Shown: piece after piece, positions 1-7,336 of the stretch | Layout: each line of letters opens with the position of its first letter | How positions within the stretch are numbered: the first letter of the stretch is position 1 | Assembly: GCA_021159105.1 (NCBI GenBank) | Contig: JAGGSM010000041.1 | Coordinates: 1-13,024 of the forward strand | DNA from: Candidatus Bipolaricaulota bacterium | Lineage (GTDB): Bacteria > Bipolaricaulota > Bipolaricaulia > UBA7950 > UBA9294 | Reading direction: 5' to 3' | DNA length: 13,024 bases | Notes under the pieces: generated by a model | Seen by the model: only the letters and a program-made list of their open reading frames with translations | What the model was told of the DNA's origin: nothing | Databases searched by the model: none | Position numbers and translations under genes: made by a program

Positions 1-15
1 GTAGTCTCAATCTTC

Positions 16-56
16 TTGAAGACCATGGCAAAAAAAGAATATAGCAAAAATATAAT
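16..56 (+). promoter_or_regulatory. weak candidate promoter in the AT-rich leader
   Basis: The 150 bases before the first gene are clearly more AT-rich than the rest of the window and hold no supportable gene. TATAAT lies at 51-56 but has no good -35 box at the usual distance. TTGAAG at 16-21 pairs with TATAGC at 40-45 across an 18-base spacer as an alternative. Either would give a leader of about 90-100 nt for the phosphatase gene. This rests on box matching alone. Confidence 0.22.
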
Positions 57-150
57 ATTGTCAAGTGGTCTTACCAAATCGGTTTTTTCGGAGAACCACG
101 AATCCCACTTCGTTTGCTAATAGCAAGGGTCCCATAGAAAATTACCACTC

Positions 151-786
151 ATGACTGTTCAAGGTGAGAATAGAAAAGCAGTACGCGTGCTGTTTGTCAG
201 ACATGGTGAGACGGAGTCAAATGTCGAACATCGCTACATGGGACAGAGCGATAGTCCCTTGACTCCAATGGGGATCGCGCAAGCAAGGGCCGTCGCCAAG
301 CGTCTAGCGAAGTATCAAGTCGATGCTATCTACAGCAGCGATCTCGGGCGCGCGGCGATGACTTCAATGATCATCTCTCGCGCATGCCACCTTCCCGTAA
401 TTTACGACAAACGGCTGCGTGAGCGGCATGCTGGATTGCTCCAGGGGCAACTGCAGGCAGACGCACAGATCAAGTACGCGAAGGTTTTCGCCGAGATCGC
501 GCGGATGGGAGCGGGGTACGCCTTTCCCGGCGGGGGCGAAAGCGGCTTTCAGGTTGAAGAGCGATTGTCCTGTTTCCTGGATGAGATGCGCGACAGTCAC
601 ACCGGTGAGACAGTCGTTGTCATCACCCATGGAGGGGTCCTTCGCGTGCTTCTGTGGCACATCCTTGGGTTCCCGTATGACGCGATCTTCCGTTTGCAGT
701 GTGATAACACAAGCATCAGTTCTCTTGCTTTCTTCGATGGTCAATGGATTCTCGAGTCATGGAACGACACCGCGCATCTATCGTGA
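151..786 (+). CDS. histidine phosphatase family protein (phosphoglycerate mutase-like)
   Basis: A 211-residue cytoplasmic enzyme of the histidine phosphatase (branch 1, PGAM-like) superfamily, which removes phosphate from small molecules through a phosphohistidine intermediate. The signature RHGET is at residues 17-21, with H18 the expected nucleophile. R67 lies in the SSDLGRA segment (62-68), E91 in RLRER is the likely proton donor, and H160 in ITHGG is the second catalytic histidine. A PGGGES loop at 126-131 is also typical. The length suits the small-phosphatase group, which includes CobC-type alpha-ribazole phosphatases and broad-specificity GpmB-like enzymes; I cannot choose between them. 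No cobalamin genes lie nearby. No strong Shine-Dalgarno site precedes the ATG at 151, so the start is only probable. It converges with the exporter genes and the 3' ends are 19 nt apart, with no terminator visible between them. Confidence 0.88.
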   Translation: MTVQGENRKAVRVLFVRHGETESNVEHRYMGQSDSPLTPMGIAQARAVAKRLAKYQVDAIYSSDLGRAAMTSMIISRACHLPVIYDKRLRERHAGLLQGQLQADAQIKYAKVFAEIARMGAGYAFPGGGESGFQVEERLSCFLDEMRDSHTGETVVVITHGGVLRVLLWHILGFPYDAIFRLQCDNTSISSLAFFDGQWILESWNDTAHLS

Positions 787-805
787 AACGAGAGAGGTAT
801 CTTCC

Positions 806-2869
806 TTAATCGGCGCTAGCTTCGGCAAATTGCATGGCGTGCAGTGCGGCATAGAGCCCGTGCATGACGATGAGCTCAGCGTGCGTTCCTTCCTCGACGA
901 TCTTGCCGTTGTGCAAGACGATGATCTTGTCGGACTTGCGTATCGTGGAGAGCCGGTGAGCGATGACGATCGAGGTGCGATTCTCCATGATCTTCTCCAG
1001 CGAGCGTTGTATCACGTCCTCCGTCTGCGAATCGATGCTCGCCGTCGCCTCGTCAAGGACGAGGATCTGCGGCTTGAACGCCACCGCCCGAGCGAACGAG
1101 AGGAGCTGCCGCTCGCCGACGGAGAGGGTCACCCCGCGCTCCTTGACCTCGGTTGCGTATCCATCCGGCAGGTCCTCGACGAACGTGGCATTGGCGAACC
1201 TGGCGGCAGCGATCGCCTCCTCCTCCGGGATCTGCGAGCTCAGCCGGATGTTGCCCATGATGTCGCCGGAGAAGAGGAAGACCTCCTGCAGCACAACCGC
1301 CATGCGGGAGCGGAGGAAGGCGAGATCGAGCCTGTCGATGGGCACGCCATCGAGCAGGATCTCTCCCTTCTGAATCTCGTACATGCGCAGCAACAGCCTG
1401 ATGATCGTCGTCTTTCCCGATCCGGTCGGGCCAACGATCGCCACCTTCGATCCCGGTTCTACGGTGAACGATACGTCTTTCAGGATCCAGTCCTCATCCT
1501 TGTAGGCAAACCAGACGTGGCGGAATTCGATCCTCCCTTCTAGCTCAGGGATCACCTCGCCTCCGCCGCGGTCCTCCTCAGGCTCATCGAGGAGGATGAA
1601 GATCCTCTCCGCTGCCGCCATCGCCCCCTGCAGCACGTTGTACCCCTGCGATAGCTCGAGGATCGGCTCGAACAGCATGCGCACGTACTGGATGAACGCG
1701 GTCAATGCACCGAGTGACAGGCTTCCTTGCAGGACGCTCCTGCCGCCGTACCAGATGACGAGGGCGACGGCGAACGAGCTGAGGAAGCTCATCAGCGGAC
1801 GGAAGACGGCGAAGGTGAGCAGCTGACGCATGCTGGCGCTGTACTTATCAGTATTAATCTTAGCGAAGCGCTCGTTCGCTCTTGTCTCCTGCACAAAGAT
1901 CTGGATGATGCGCATCCCGGAGATCGATTCCTGCAGGTTGGCGTTGAGACGGGCGATCTGACGCCGCACCTCGCGGTAGGCCGAGCGCACCCGCCGGCGG
2001 AATTCGAACGCAGCGATGACGATGAGCGGGAAGAGCGCGAGGATGACGAGGGCAACGTGCCACTCCAGGTGGAACATGATTCCCATCACAGCGACGATCA
2101 GAAAGGCATCGCGGAACAGGTTAACGAGCATGGAGGTGAACATCTCGTTGATCGCGGCGACATCGTTCGTCACGCGGGTAACGAGCCTACCGACTGGGGT
2201 CTTATCAAAGTACGAGAGTGGCAGGCGAAGGATGTGGCCGAAGATCTCGCGGCGCATGTCGTACATCACCTTCTGCCCGGTCAACTGCAGTAGGTAGATC
2301 TGTCCCACCCCGAACAGGAAGCGGATGACCAGAGCGATGGCGAACAGTATCGCGAGTCTGATCACCCCCGCGATCGCCCCCTGGCGCAGGGAGATCGTGT
2401 CGGACGCGTTCAAGGCGCGAAGCTCGCTCTCGGAGGCGAAGTACCCGCCAGACGTGGGTGTGAATACCTGCGGATAGCGCTTGACCACCTCTATCTGATC
2501 GCTCCCCTGTTCTATGTACAGGTAGCGCTGCGCGGAGAGGACGCCGGATAGCTCCCACTCCTTGCGCACATCGGAGGGGACATTGCCGGTACGTACCAGG
2601 TAGCGCCCGTCGCCGAGCGCTATCGGTTCTCCGAACGATGGGGTCTGTTCCAGCTCTACAACCGCCCAGGGGAGGGTGAGGAAGTCGTCGATCGCGATCT
2701 TCGTGATGTAGGGAAGGACCGTCTGAATTCCGGTGAGGACGAGGATCAACAGCACGCAGACGGAGAATATCCTCCAGTAGGGCTTAAGGAAGTGCACGAG
2801 TCGGCGCATCAGGCGTGCGTCGAACGCCTTTCCCATCACGTCGTCGTCCCGTTTGCTATGCTGGCTCAC
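806..2869 (-). CDS. heterodimeric ABC exporter subunit with catalytic Walker B and extracytoplasmic insertion
   Basis: A 687-residue fusion of an exporter-type membrane domain (about 30-420) and an ATPase domain (about 445-680). Visible motifs: Walker A GPTGSGKTT (480-488), Q-loop Q528, Walker B ILVLDE (602-607) with catalytic E607, and switch H638. The signature is LSVGE (582-586) rather than LSGGQ. It pairs with the gene just upstream, whose defects are complementary, so the two should form one heterodimer (BmrCD, LmrCD, TM287/288 and YheIH type) exporting drugs, lipids or peptides. Between the first membrane segment (about 34-60) and the second (about 166-190) lies an extra polar stretch of about 95 residues, predicted outside the membrane. 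The start is GTG, with GGAGGTGA at 2873-2880 leaving 6 nt between GGAGG and the start codon. It overlaps the upstream gene by 14 nt, which implies translational coupling. The substrate is unknown. Confidence 0.93.
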   Translation of the reverse strand: MSQHSKRDDDVMGKAFDARLMRRLVHFLKPYWRIFSVCVLLILVLTGIQTVLPYITKIAIDDFLTLPWAVVELEQTPSFGEPIALGDGRYLVRTGNVPSDVRKEWELSGVLSAQRYLYIEQGSDQIEVVKRYPQVFTPTSGGYFASESELRALNASDTISLRQGAIAGVIRLAILFAIALVIRFLFGVGQIYLLQLTGQKVMYDMRREIFGHILRLPLSYFDKTPVGRLVTRVTNDVAAINEMFTSMLVNLFRDAFLIVAVMGIMFHLEWHVALVILALFPLIVIAAFEFRRRVRSAYREVRRQIARLNANLQESISGMRIIQIFVQETRANERFAKINTDKYSASMRQLLTFAVFRPLMSFLSSFAVALVIWYGGRSVLQGSLSLGALTAFIQYVRMLFEPILELSQGYNVLQGAMAAAERIFILLDEPEEDRGGGEVIPELEGRIEFRHVWFAYKDEDWILKDVSFTVEPGSKVAIVGPTGSGKTTIIRLLLRMYEIQKGEILLDGVPIDRLDLAFLRSRMAVVLQEVFLFSGDIMGNIRLSSQIPEEEAIAAARFANATFVEDLPDGYATEVKERGVTLSVGERQLLSFARAVAFKPQILVLDEATASIDSQTEDVIQRSLEKIMENRTSIVIAHRLSTIRKSDKIIVLHNGKIVEEGTHAELIVMHGLYAALHAMQFAEASAD

Positions 2870-4589
2870 CGTTCACCTCCTTCTCTGCCTGCTGCAGCTC
2901 CCAGATCCTGCGGTAGATCCCGCCTTCAGCCAGAAGCTGGGCGTGCGTCCCCCGTTCTACGATCCGCCCCTTGTCCAGGACGACGATCCGATCAGCGTGC
3001 ATCACAGCTGAAAGCCGGTGAGCAATGACGATCGATGTCCTCCCGCGGAAGAACTCGCGCAGGTTGCGTAGGATGAATTCCTCGCGCTCGGCGTCGACAG
3101 CGGAGAGGGGGTCGTCGAAGATGAGGATGCGCGCATCGATCAGCAGCGCGCGCGCGATCGCCACCCGCTGCTTCTGCCCCCCGGACAGGGCGATTCCCCT
3201 CTCCCCAACGCGGGTGTCGTACCCTTTCTGAAAGGCGACGATCTCATCATGGATCCCCGCCTGCCGCGCCGCCTCCTCGATCTGCTCCCTGCTGGCGGAG
3301 GGGTTGCCGAAGGCGATGTTCTCACTGATGGTGGCGGAGAAGAGGAACGGATCCTGCGGGACGAAACCGATCATCCCCCGCAGCTTGGCCAGATCGAGGT
3401 CGCGTACGTCCTCCCCGCCGATGCGCACGCTCCCCGGTGGTGGATCAAAGATCCGCGGGATCATGCGGACGAGGGTGCTCTTCCCTGCACCGGTTAGGCC
3501 GACGAGGCCGAGCGTCGTCCCCTCTTCGATATCAAGATTGACGTTCGACAGGGCTGCGGCGCGCCCACTCTCCGAGGGATAGGTGAAGCTAAGTCCATTG
3601 ATCTCGATCCTCGCTCCCTTGAGCGGGCGAGGATGCACAGGGCTGACGATCTCCGGCGTAGCCTCAAGGAGGCGGTTGATCCGCTCGAGGGACGCCCTCC
3701 CGCGCTGGATGATGTTCACCGCCCAGCCGAGGGAGATCATCGGCCAGGTGAGCATCATCAGGTACTGGCTGAACGCGACGAAGTCACCAAGCGAGATCGA
3801 TCCGCGGATCACCCTGATCCCACCAGCCCACAGGACGATCGCCATCGTCGCCCCGCCCAGGAGCTCGATCAACGGCTCGAACATCCCCCACACCCGCACC
3901 AGGGCCATGTTCTTATCGATGAATTCGCTGTTGGTGGCAGCGAAGTCGCGCTGCGTCCCTTCTTCCTGCACGAACGACTTCACGACGCGAATCCCAGCCA
4001 CGTACTCTCGCACCTTCTCCATCAGGCCGGAGAACGCCTCCTGCACCACCTCGAAGCGATGGTGGATCACCTTGCCGAAGCCGAGCATAAACAGGGTGAG
4101 GATCGGGAGGGGGATGATCGCGTACAGCGTCAACCGTGGATCGATGGAGAGCATGATCCCAATTGCCACGGGGATCATGAAGATCGGATCGGCGATCGTC
4201 AGCACCCCGAATCCGCAGGCACGGCTGACCGCATCGATGTCGTTCGTCGCGTGCGCCATCAGATCGCCCGTCTTGTGCTCGTTGTAAAACGAGGCCGACA
4301 GACGCAGGAGGTGCCCATAGAGCTTCGATCGCAGATCGCGTTCGATCTGCCGCGCGCTCCCGATGAGGAAGAATCGCCACAGAAAGCGGAACAGCATCAC
4401 GATCGCTGCCAGGGCGACGATGTACAGACCACTCGTCAGGACACCGCCCTCGCCCTTTGCCAGGCGGTTGATCGCCGATCTGATCACGAGGGGCACGAGG
4501 AGCCCCGCCCCATCGACGACCAACAGAGAGAGGAACCCCAGGAAGACGCGCCCGCGATATCGCCACAGCCATCCACTCAACCGGTCCAT
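2856..4589 (-). CDS. heterodimeric ABC exporter subunit with degenerate catalytic site
   Basis: A 577-residue exporter half with six membrane segments (about 12-295) and an ATPase domain (about 325-565). Walker A is GLTGAGKST (364-372), Q-loop Q412, signature a canonical LSGGQ (468-472) and switch H524. Walker B reads ILIFDD (488-493), so Asp493 replaces the catalytic glutamate. That is the hallmark of the non-hydrolysing site of heterodimeric exporters. The good LSGGQ here should complete the active site built on the partner's Walker A/B. I chose the ATG at 4589, with TAGGAT about 9 nt upstream. A TTG at 4625 is also in frame and would add 12 residues, but no ribosome site precedes it. This is the first gene of the minus-strand operon and overlaps its partner by 14 nt. 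It diverges from the importer operon across the 4590-4800 control region. Confidence 0.93.
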   Translation of the reverse strand: MDRLSGWLWRYRGRVFLGFLSLLVVDGAGLLVPLVIRSAINRLAKGEGGVLTSGLYIVALAAIVMLFRFLWRFFLIGSARQIERDLRSKLYGHLLRLSASFYNEHKTGDLMAHATNDIDAVSRACGFGVLTIADPIFMIPVAIGIMLSIDPRLTLYAIIPLPILTLFMLGFGKVIHHRFEVVQEAFSGLMEKVREYVAGIRVVKSFVQEEGTQRDFAATNSEFIDKNMALVRVWGMFEPLIELLGGATMAIVLWAGGIRVIRGSISLGDFVAFSQYLMMLTWPMISLGWAVNIIQRGRASLERINRLLEATPEIVSPVHPRPLKGARIEINGLSFTYPSESGRAAALSNVNLDIEEGTTLGLVGLTGAGKSTLVRMIPRIFDPPPGSVRIGGEDVRDLDLAKLRGMIGFVPQDPFLFSATISENIAFGNPSASREQIEEAARQAGIHDEIVAFQKGYDTRVGERGIALSGGQKQRVAIARALLIDARILIFDDPLSAVDAEREEFILRNLREFFRGRTSIVIAHRLSAVMHADRIVVLDKGRIVERGTHAQLLAEGGIYRRIWELQQAEKEVNGEPA

Positions 4590-4666
4590 AAGCGTAAATC
4601 CTACCGAGAAAAACGATTGGCGCAACTGCTGTTACGTTCTTTTTCAGAACACAACGGGGAATGAAC

Positions 4667-4678
4667 CCCCTGCAGGGG
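4667..4678. promoter_or_regulatory. 12-bp GC palindrome in divergent intergenic region, possible operator
   Basis: CCCCTGCAGGGG is a perfect palindrome inside the 211-nt space between the divergent exporter and importer operons. GAAT at 4659-4662 and ATTC at 4679-4682 form outer complementary arms, with four unpaired bases on the left side. No T-tract follows on either strand, so it is not an intrinsic terminator. A dimeric repressor site for one or both operons is possible, but no regulator gene lies in the window and the site is not repeated here. Confidence 0.3.
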
Positions 4679-4736
4679 ATTCAGCGATGAGCGTTCACCC
4701 GGCGCTATGAAGAAGAGAAATCGGCAGGTGTTTGGT

Positions 4737-4764
4737 TTGTCGATCGGGACGAGCGCAGTATAAT
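4737..4764 (+). promoter_or_regulatory. sigma70-type promoter of the importer operon
   Basis: TTGTCG at 4737-4742 (4 of 6 consensus bases) is followed after 16 bases by a perfect TATAAT at 4759-4764. Transcription would start near 4771, about 30 nt before the ATG of the binding-protein gene, with the ribosome site between them. The placement fits a first gene of an operon. A poorer minus-strand pair overlaps it (TTGAAC at 4783-4778 and TATACT at 4762-4757, with only a 15-base spacer). Confidence 0.6.
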
Positions 4765-4788
4765 CGGTCAATACTGTGTTCAATTACT

Positions 4789-4795
4789 AAGGAGG
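4789..4795 (+). promoter_or_regulatory. Shine-Dalgarno site fixing the binding-protein start
   Basis: AAGGAGG ends 5 nt before the ATG at 4801. The reading frame is open upstream to a TTG at 4732, but that codon lies inside the predicted promoter. The ATG at 4801 is therefore the start, and it places a basic N-terminus and a hydrophobic segment right at the front of the protein. Confidence 0.8.
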
Positions 4796-4800
4796 AGCGC

Positions 4801-5826
4801 ATGATTCAAGCACGTCGCTTCGTGTTACTTTCCCTCGCCCTGGTCGTTTTCGTCTCAGTGATTCTCACGGGATCACCACTGCCAAGACTGCGGGTGAGCC
4901 TTCCGCCGGTGATGGGATGCCTACCGATCGCCTTTGCCAATGGATGGGATATGTTTGCGCAAAATGGGCTTGACGTAGAGGTGGTCGGGCTGAGCGATAA
5001 CCAAGCGCGTACGCTCGCCCTGATGGCCGGGGACATCGATGGGATGATCTGCGACGTATCCACGGCGATACTTCTGATCACGAGCGGAACAGACATCGTC
5101 ATTACAAGCACCGCTTACCAGCCGACGCAGACGGGGAGCCTCGCCCTTCTTACACAGAGCTACTTCAATATCGACTCGATCGACGATCTGCTCGACCGGA
5201 CCGAGCCGGGCAACACCTTGAAGTCGATCGCCATCACCGAGATGAGCGACATCGAGTACGAGCTCGACACCCTGCTCACTGGACTGGGATACACGGTCGA
5301 TCCGAACAAGGACTATTCCTACTGGCACGATATGCTGCAGCTGTCGATGTTTCTCAACCTCGGTTCTGTCTACGCTGCTGTCCTCCCCGAACCGTACATC
5401 ACATACCTGAGCAAGTACCCCCCGATCAAGCCGGGGAGCAAGCTCATCCACCTATCTGACTTTGCGGGGATCGATCTCCTCCCGAGCGTCGTTGTCTTCC
5501 GCCGGGATGTGGTCGAGAAATCCCCCGAACTGATCGCCAAGTTCTACGATACCTACAGGGAAGCGATCGATCGGGTGAACGGGATGTCACGGGAGGAACT
5601 AACGACGACCGGGATCGATGTCGCTCTCGATCTCTTCTTCCCCGGCTTGACAGAGGATGCGGTACCAGAAGGGATACTCGACGATTTCGCCATCCCTCAC
5701 TTTTCCTATCCAGCGTTGCTCGATAGAGGGAAATTCGAGAGTGTCGTCGCCTGGGAAAGAAAGAAGGGGTACGCGTGGAAGCAGCCGGCCTACGAGGATG
5801 TAACAACTGACGAATTCATAAAATGA
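4801..5826 (+). CDS. NitT/TauT-type ABC transporter substrate-binding protein (NMT1/THI5-like)
   Basis: A 341-residue extracytoplasmic binding protein that would capture a small solute and deliver it to the permease encoded two genes downstream. Residues 1-7 are basic and 8-23 hydrophobic, a signal peptide or membrane anchor. There is no lipobox cysteine; the first cysteine, C40, lies past the mature start. The body has the SsuA/TauA/ThiY-like layout: an early strand and loop near 31-46 (RVSLPPV, then LPIAFANGWD), a GLDVEVV strand at 56-62, LALMAGDIDG at 72-81, and a second-lobe segment VYAAVLPEPY (190-199). Family members bind nitrate, sulfonates, thiamine precursors or other organic ions, and nothing visible picks one. 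Its stop overlaps the ATPase start (ATGA), so the three importer genes are coupled. No riboswitch is apparent in its roughly 30-nt leader. Confidence 0.82.
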   Translation: MIQARRFVLLSLALVVFVSVILTGSPLPRLRVSLPPVMGCLPIAFANGWDMFAQNGLDVEVVGLSDNQARTLALMAGDIDGMICDVSTAILLITSGTDIVITSTAYQPTQTGSLALLTQSYFNIDSIDDLLDRTEPGNTLKSIAITEMSDIEYELDTLLTGLGYTVDPNKDYSYWHDMLQLSMFLNLGSVYAAVLPEPYITYLSKYPPIKPGSKLIHLSDFAGIDLLPSVVVFRRDVVEKSPELIAKFYDTYREAIDRVNGMSREELTTTGIDVALDLFFPGLTEDAVPEGILDDFAIPHFSYPALLDRGKFESVVAWERKKGYAWKQPAYEDVTTDEFIK

Positions 5827-6554
5827 TAGATGTAGATGCAGTAACAATCGACTACGGGCAAGGGGAACAGACGGTGCGTGCCGTGGAGGACGTCTCTTTC
5901 CGTCTGGACAAGGGGAAGAGCCTCGCCCTGATTGGCCCTTCTGGATGCGGGAAGACATCCCTGTTGTTCGCTCTCTCTGGCCTTTTGCAACCCCGTTCTG
6001 GAAAGATCACGCTGGACGGCGAGGAGGTCACCAACCCCCGGCGCGACGTCGCCCTCATCCTGCAGAACGCTGGGCTTCTGCCGTGGAAGACGGTCTGGCA
6101 GAACGCCAATCTCTCCCTTCTTCTGAACGGGGACTTCCCCCAGCAGAACGCGGCAGAGGTTCTCGCTCACCTGGGTCTGGATAACGTCATGAAGCGCTTC
6201 CCCGCGGAGCTGTCGGAGGGGATGAAGCGCCGCGTGGGAATCGCCAGGGCTCTATCTACCTCCCCATCCGTCCTGCTGATGGACGAGCCACTGGCATCTC
6301 TGGACACGCTGACGCGGGAGAAGATCCAGGACCTGTTTCTGAACCTGTGGCACGAGCACGGCTTCTCCATGATCCTGGTGACGCACAACATCGAGGAGGC
6401 GGCCTTCCTCGGGCAGCGGATCATCGTGTTCACCGACCGCCCGGCGCGGATCAGCGCGATCGTAGAAAATCCACAGATGGGGTCGCTCGACTACCGTGAG
6501 GATCCGGTGTTTCAGGGAGTGATGTCGCAGCTGCGGGAGGCGTTAGAGGCATGA
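5823..6554 (+). CDS. NitT/TauT-type ABC transporter ATP-binding protein
   Basis: A 243-residue cytoplasmic ATPase that would power uptake by the neighbouring permease. Motifs in order: Walker A GPSGCGKTS (38-46), Q-loop Q81 followed by LLPWKTVWQN (85-94), Walker B VLLMDEP (150-156) with catalytic E155, and switch H188 in LVTHNI. The LLPW segment after the Q-loop is characteristic of the nitrate/sulfonate/taurine (TauB/SsuB) branch. The signature is LSEGM (130-134), where most relatives have LSGGM, and it is followed by KRRV rather than the usual RQRV. Both are mild departures and unlikely to kill activity. It starts within the stop of the binding-protein gene and ends inside the start of the permease gene, so all three should be made together. 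Confidence 0.93.
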   Translation: MIDVDAVTIDYGQGEQTVRAVEDVSFRLDKGKSLALIGPSGCGKTSLLFALSGLLQPRSGKITLDGEEVTNPRRDVALILQNAGLLPWKTVWQNANLSLLLNGDFPQQNAAEVLAHLGLDNVMKRFPAELSEGMKRRVGIARALSTSPSVLLMDEPLASLDTLTREKIQDLFLNLWHEHGFSMILVTHNIEEAAFLGQRIIVFTDRPARISAIVENPQMGSLDYREDPVFQGVMSQLREALEA

Positions 6555-7315
6555 AGCGCGTTCTCACCTACGTAATAAGCATCATGGCTCTCCTTCTAGC
6601 CTGGGAACTGGCGAGCCTGGCGGTGAACGGGATCAACCACGCGATAATCCTCCCTGGTCCGTTCAACGCCCTGTCACAGGTTGTGAAGAACGCCGCTGAG
6701 CTGCAGAGGAACTTCGCGGCGAGCGCTTGGCGCCTCATCCTGGCGATCCTCATCTCCCTGATCGTGGCAACGCCTCTTGGCCTGCTCATCGGCCGCGAGC
6801 CGACACTCGATCGCTACTTCTCGCCGATCATCTACATCACCTACCCCATTCCGCAGGTCGCGCTCATCCTGTTCCTGTTCGTTGTCTTCGGCACGGGGAG
6901 CGCCACCAAGGTGACGATGGTCGCCCTGGCCCTCTTCTTTCAGATCCTCGTCTCGGCGCGCGGCGCGGCGAAGAATATCGATGAAGAGCACATAACAAGC
7001 GTCCTGTCAGCAGGGGCGTCTCGCTGGCAGGTGTACTGGCACGTTGTCCTCCCCGCCACCCTGCCCGAGATCCTGACGAGCGTGCGGGTGAGCATCGGCT
7101 TAGGGATCGCCTTCCTGTACATCGCGGAGACGCGCGCCGCGCTCGGAACGGGGCTCGGATCGTACATCAACAAGCACATGCTGTTCAACAGGGAGAGGGC
7201 GTTCGCCGGGATCATCGCCATGGCCATCCTCGGGCTTCTGCTCTACATTGCCGTGGATGTGATCGAGCGACTAGCCTGTCGCTGGAAGTACGTCAAGAGG
7301 CGTCCCCTGAAATGA
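6551..7315 (+). CDS. NitT/TauT-type ABC transporter permease
   Basis: A 254-residue inner-membrane permease of the binding-protein-dependent class (TauC/SsuC/ThiX-like). About six hydrophobic segments are seen, near 5-24, 60-80, 90-112, 118-135, 178-195 and 217-236. The cytoplasmic EAA-type coupling loop, which docks on the ATPase, is at about 147-173 and contains SAGASRWQ and the LPATLPEI end. The start codon overlaps the ATPase stop (ATGA). NAD kinase follows 21 nt later, so this is probably not the last gene of the transcript. The substrate cannot be read from the permease. Confidence 0.92.
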   Translation: MKRVLTYVISIMALLLAWELASLAVNGINHAIILPGPFNALSQVVKNAAELQRNFAASAWRLILAILISLIVATPLGLLIGREPTLDRYFSPIIYITYPIPQVALILFLFVVFGTGSATKVTMVALALFFQILVSARGAAKNIDEEHITSVLSAGASRWQVYWHVVLPATLPEILTSVRVSIGLGIAFLYIAETRAALGTGLGSYINKHMLFNRERAFAGIIAMAILGLLLYIAVDVIERLACRWKYVKRRPLK

Positions 7316-7336
7316 CAATCACTGTGAGGACAAGAC

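Noticed and set aside
66..88. Small stem TGGT-CTT-ACCA followed by a T6 run, as a terminator for a gene to the left
   Set aside because: The stem is only four base pairs and is separated from the T-run by seven bases (76% AT surroundings make such matches common).
419..1543. Long plus-strand open frame across the phosphatase and exporter genes, and similar long antisense frames (for example 3633-4664)
   Set aside because: They overlap well-recognised genes in other frames, are Arg/Pro/Ser/His rich and have no family motifs; they are high-GC shadow frames.
4656..4682. GC-rich hairpin as an intrinsic terminator
   Set aside because: No T-tract follows on either strand, and the region is between divergent starts, where a terminator is not expected.
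4707..4763. An 18-codon ORF (ATG to TAA) in the divergent control region
   Set aside because: No ribosome site precedes it, and it ends inside the predicted -10 box of the importer promoter, so transcription from that promoter would not include it.
4732..4800. Upstream TTG start adding 23 residues to the binding protein
   Set aside because: It lies within the promoter, lacks a ribosome site and would put a polar stretch before the signal-like segment; the ATG at 4801 has a strong site.
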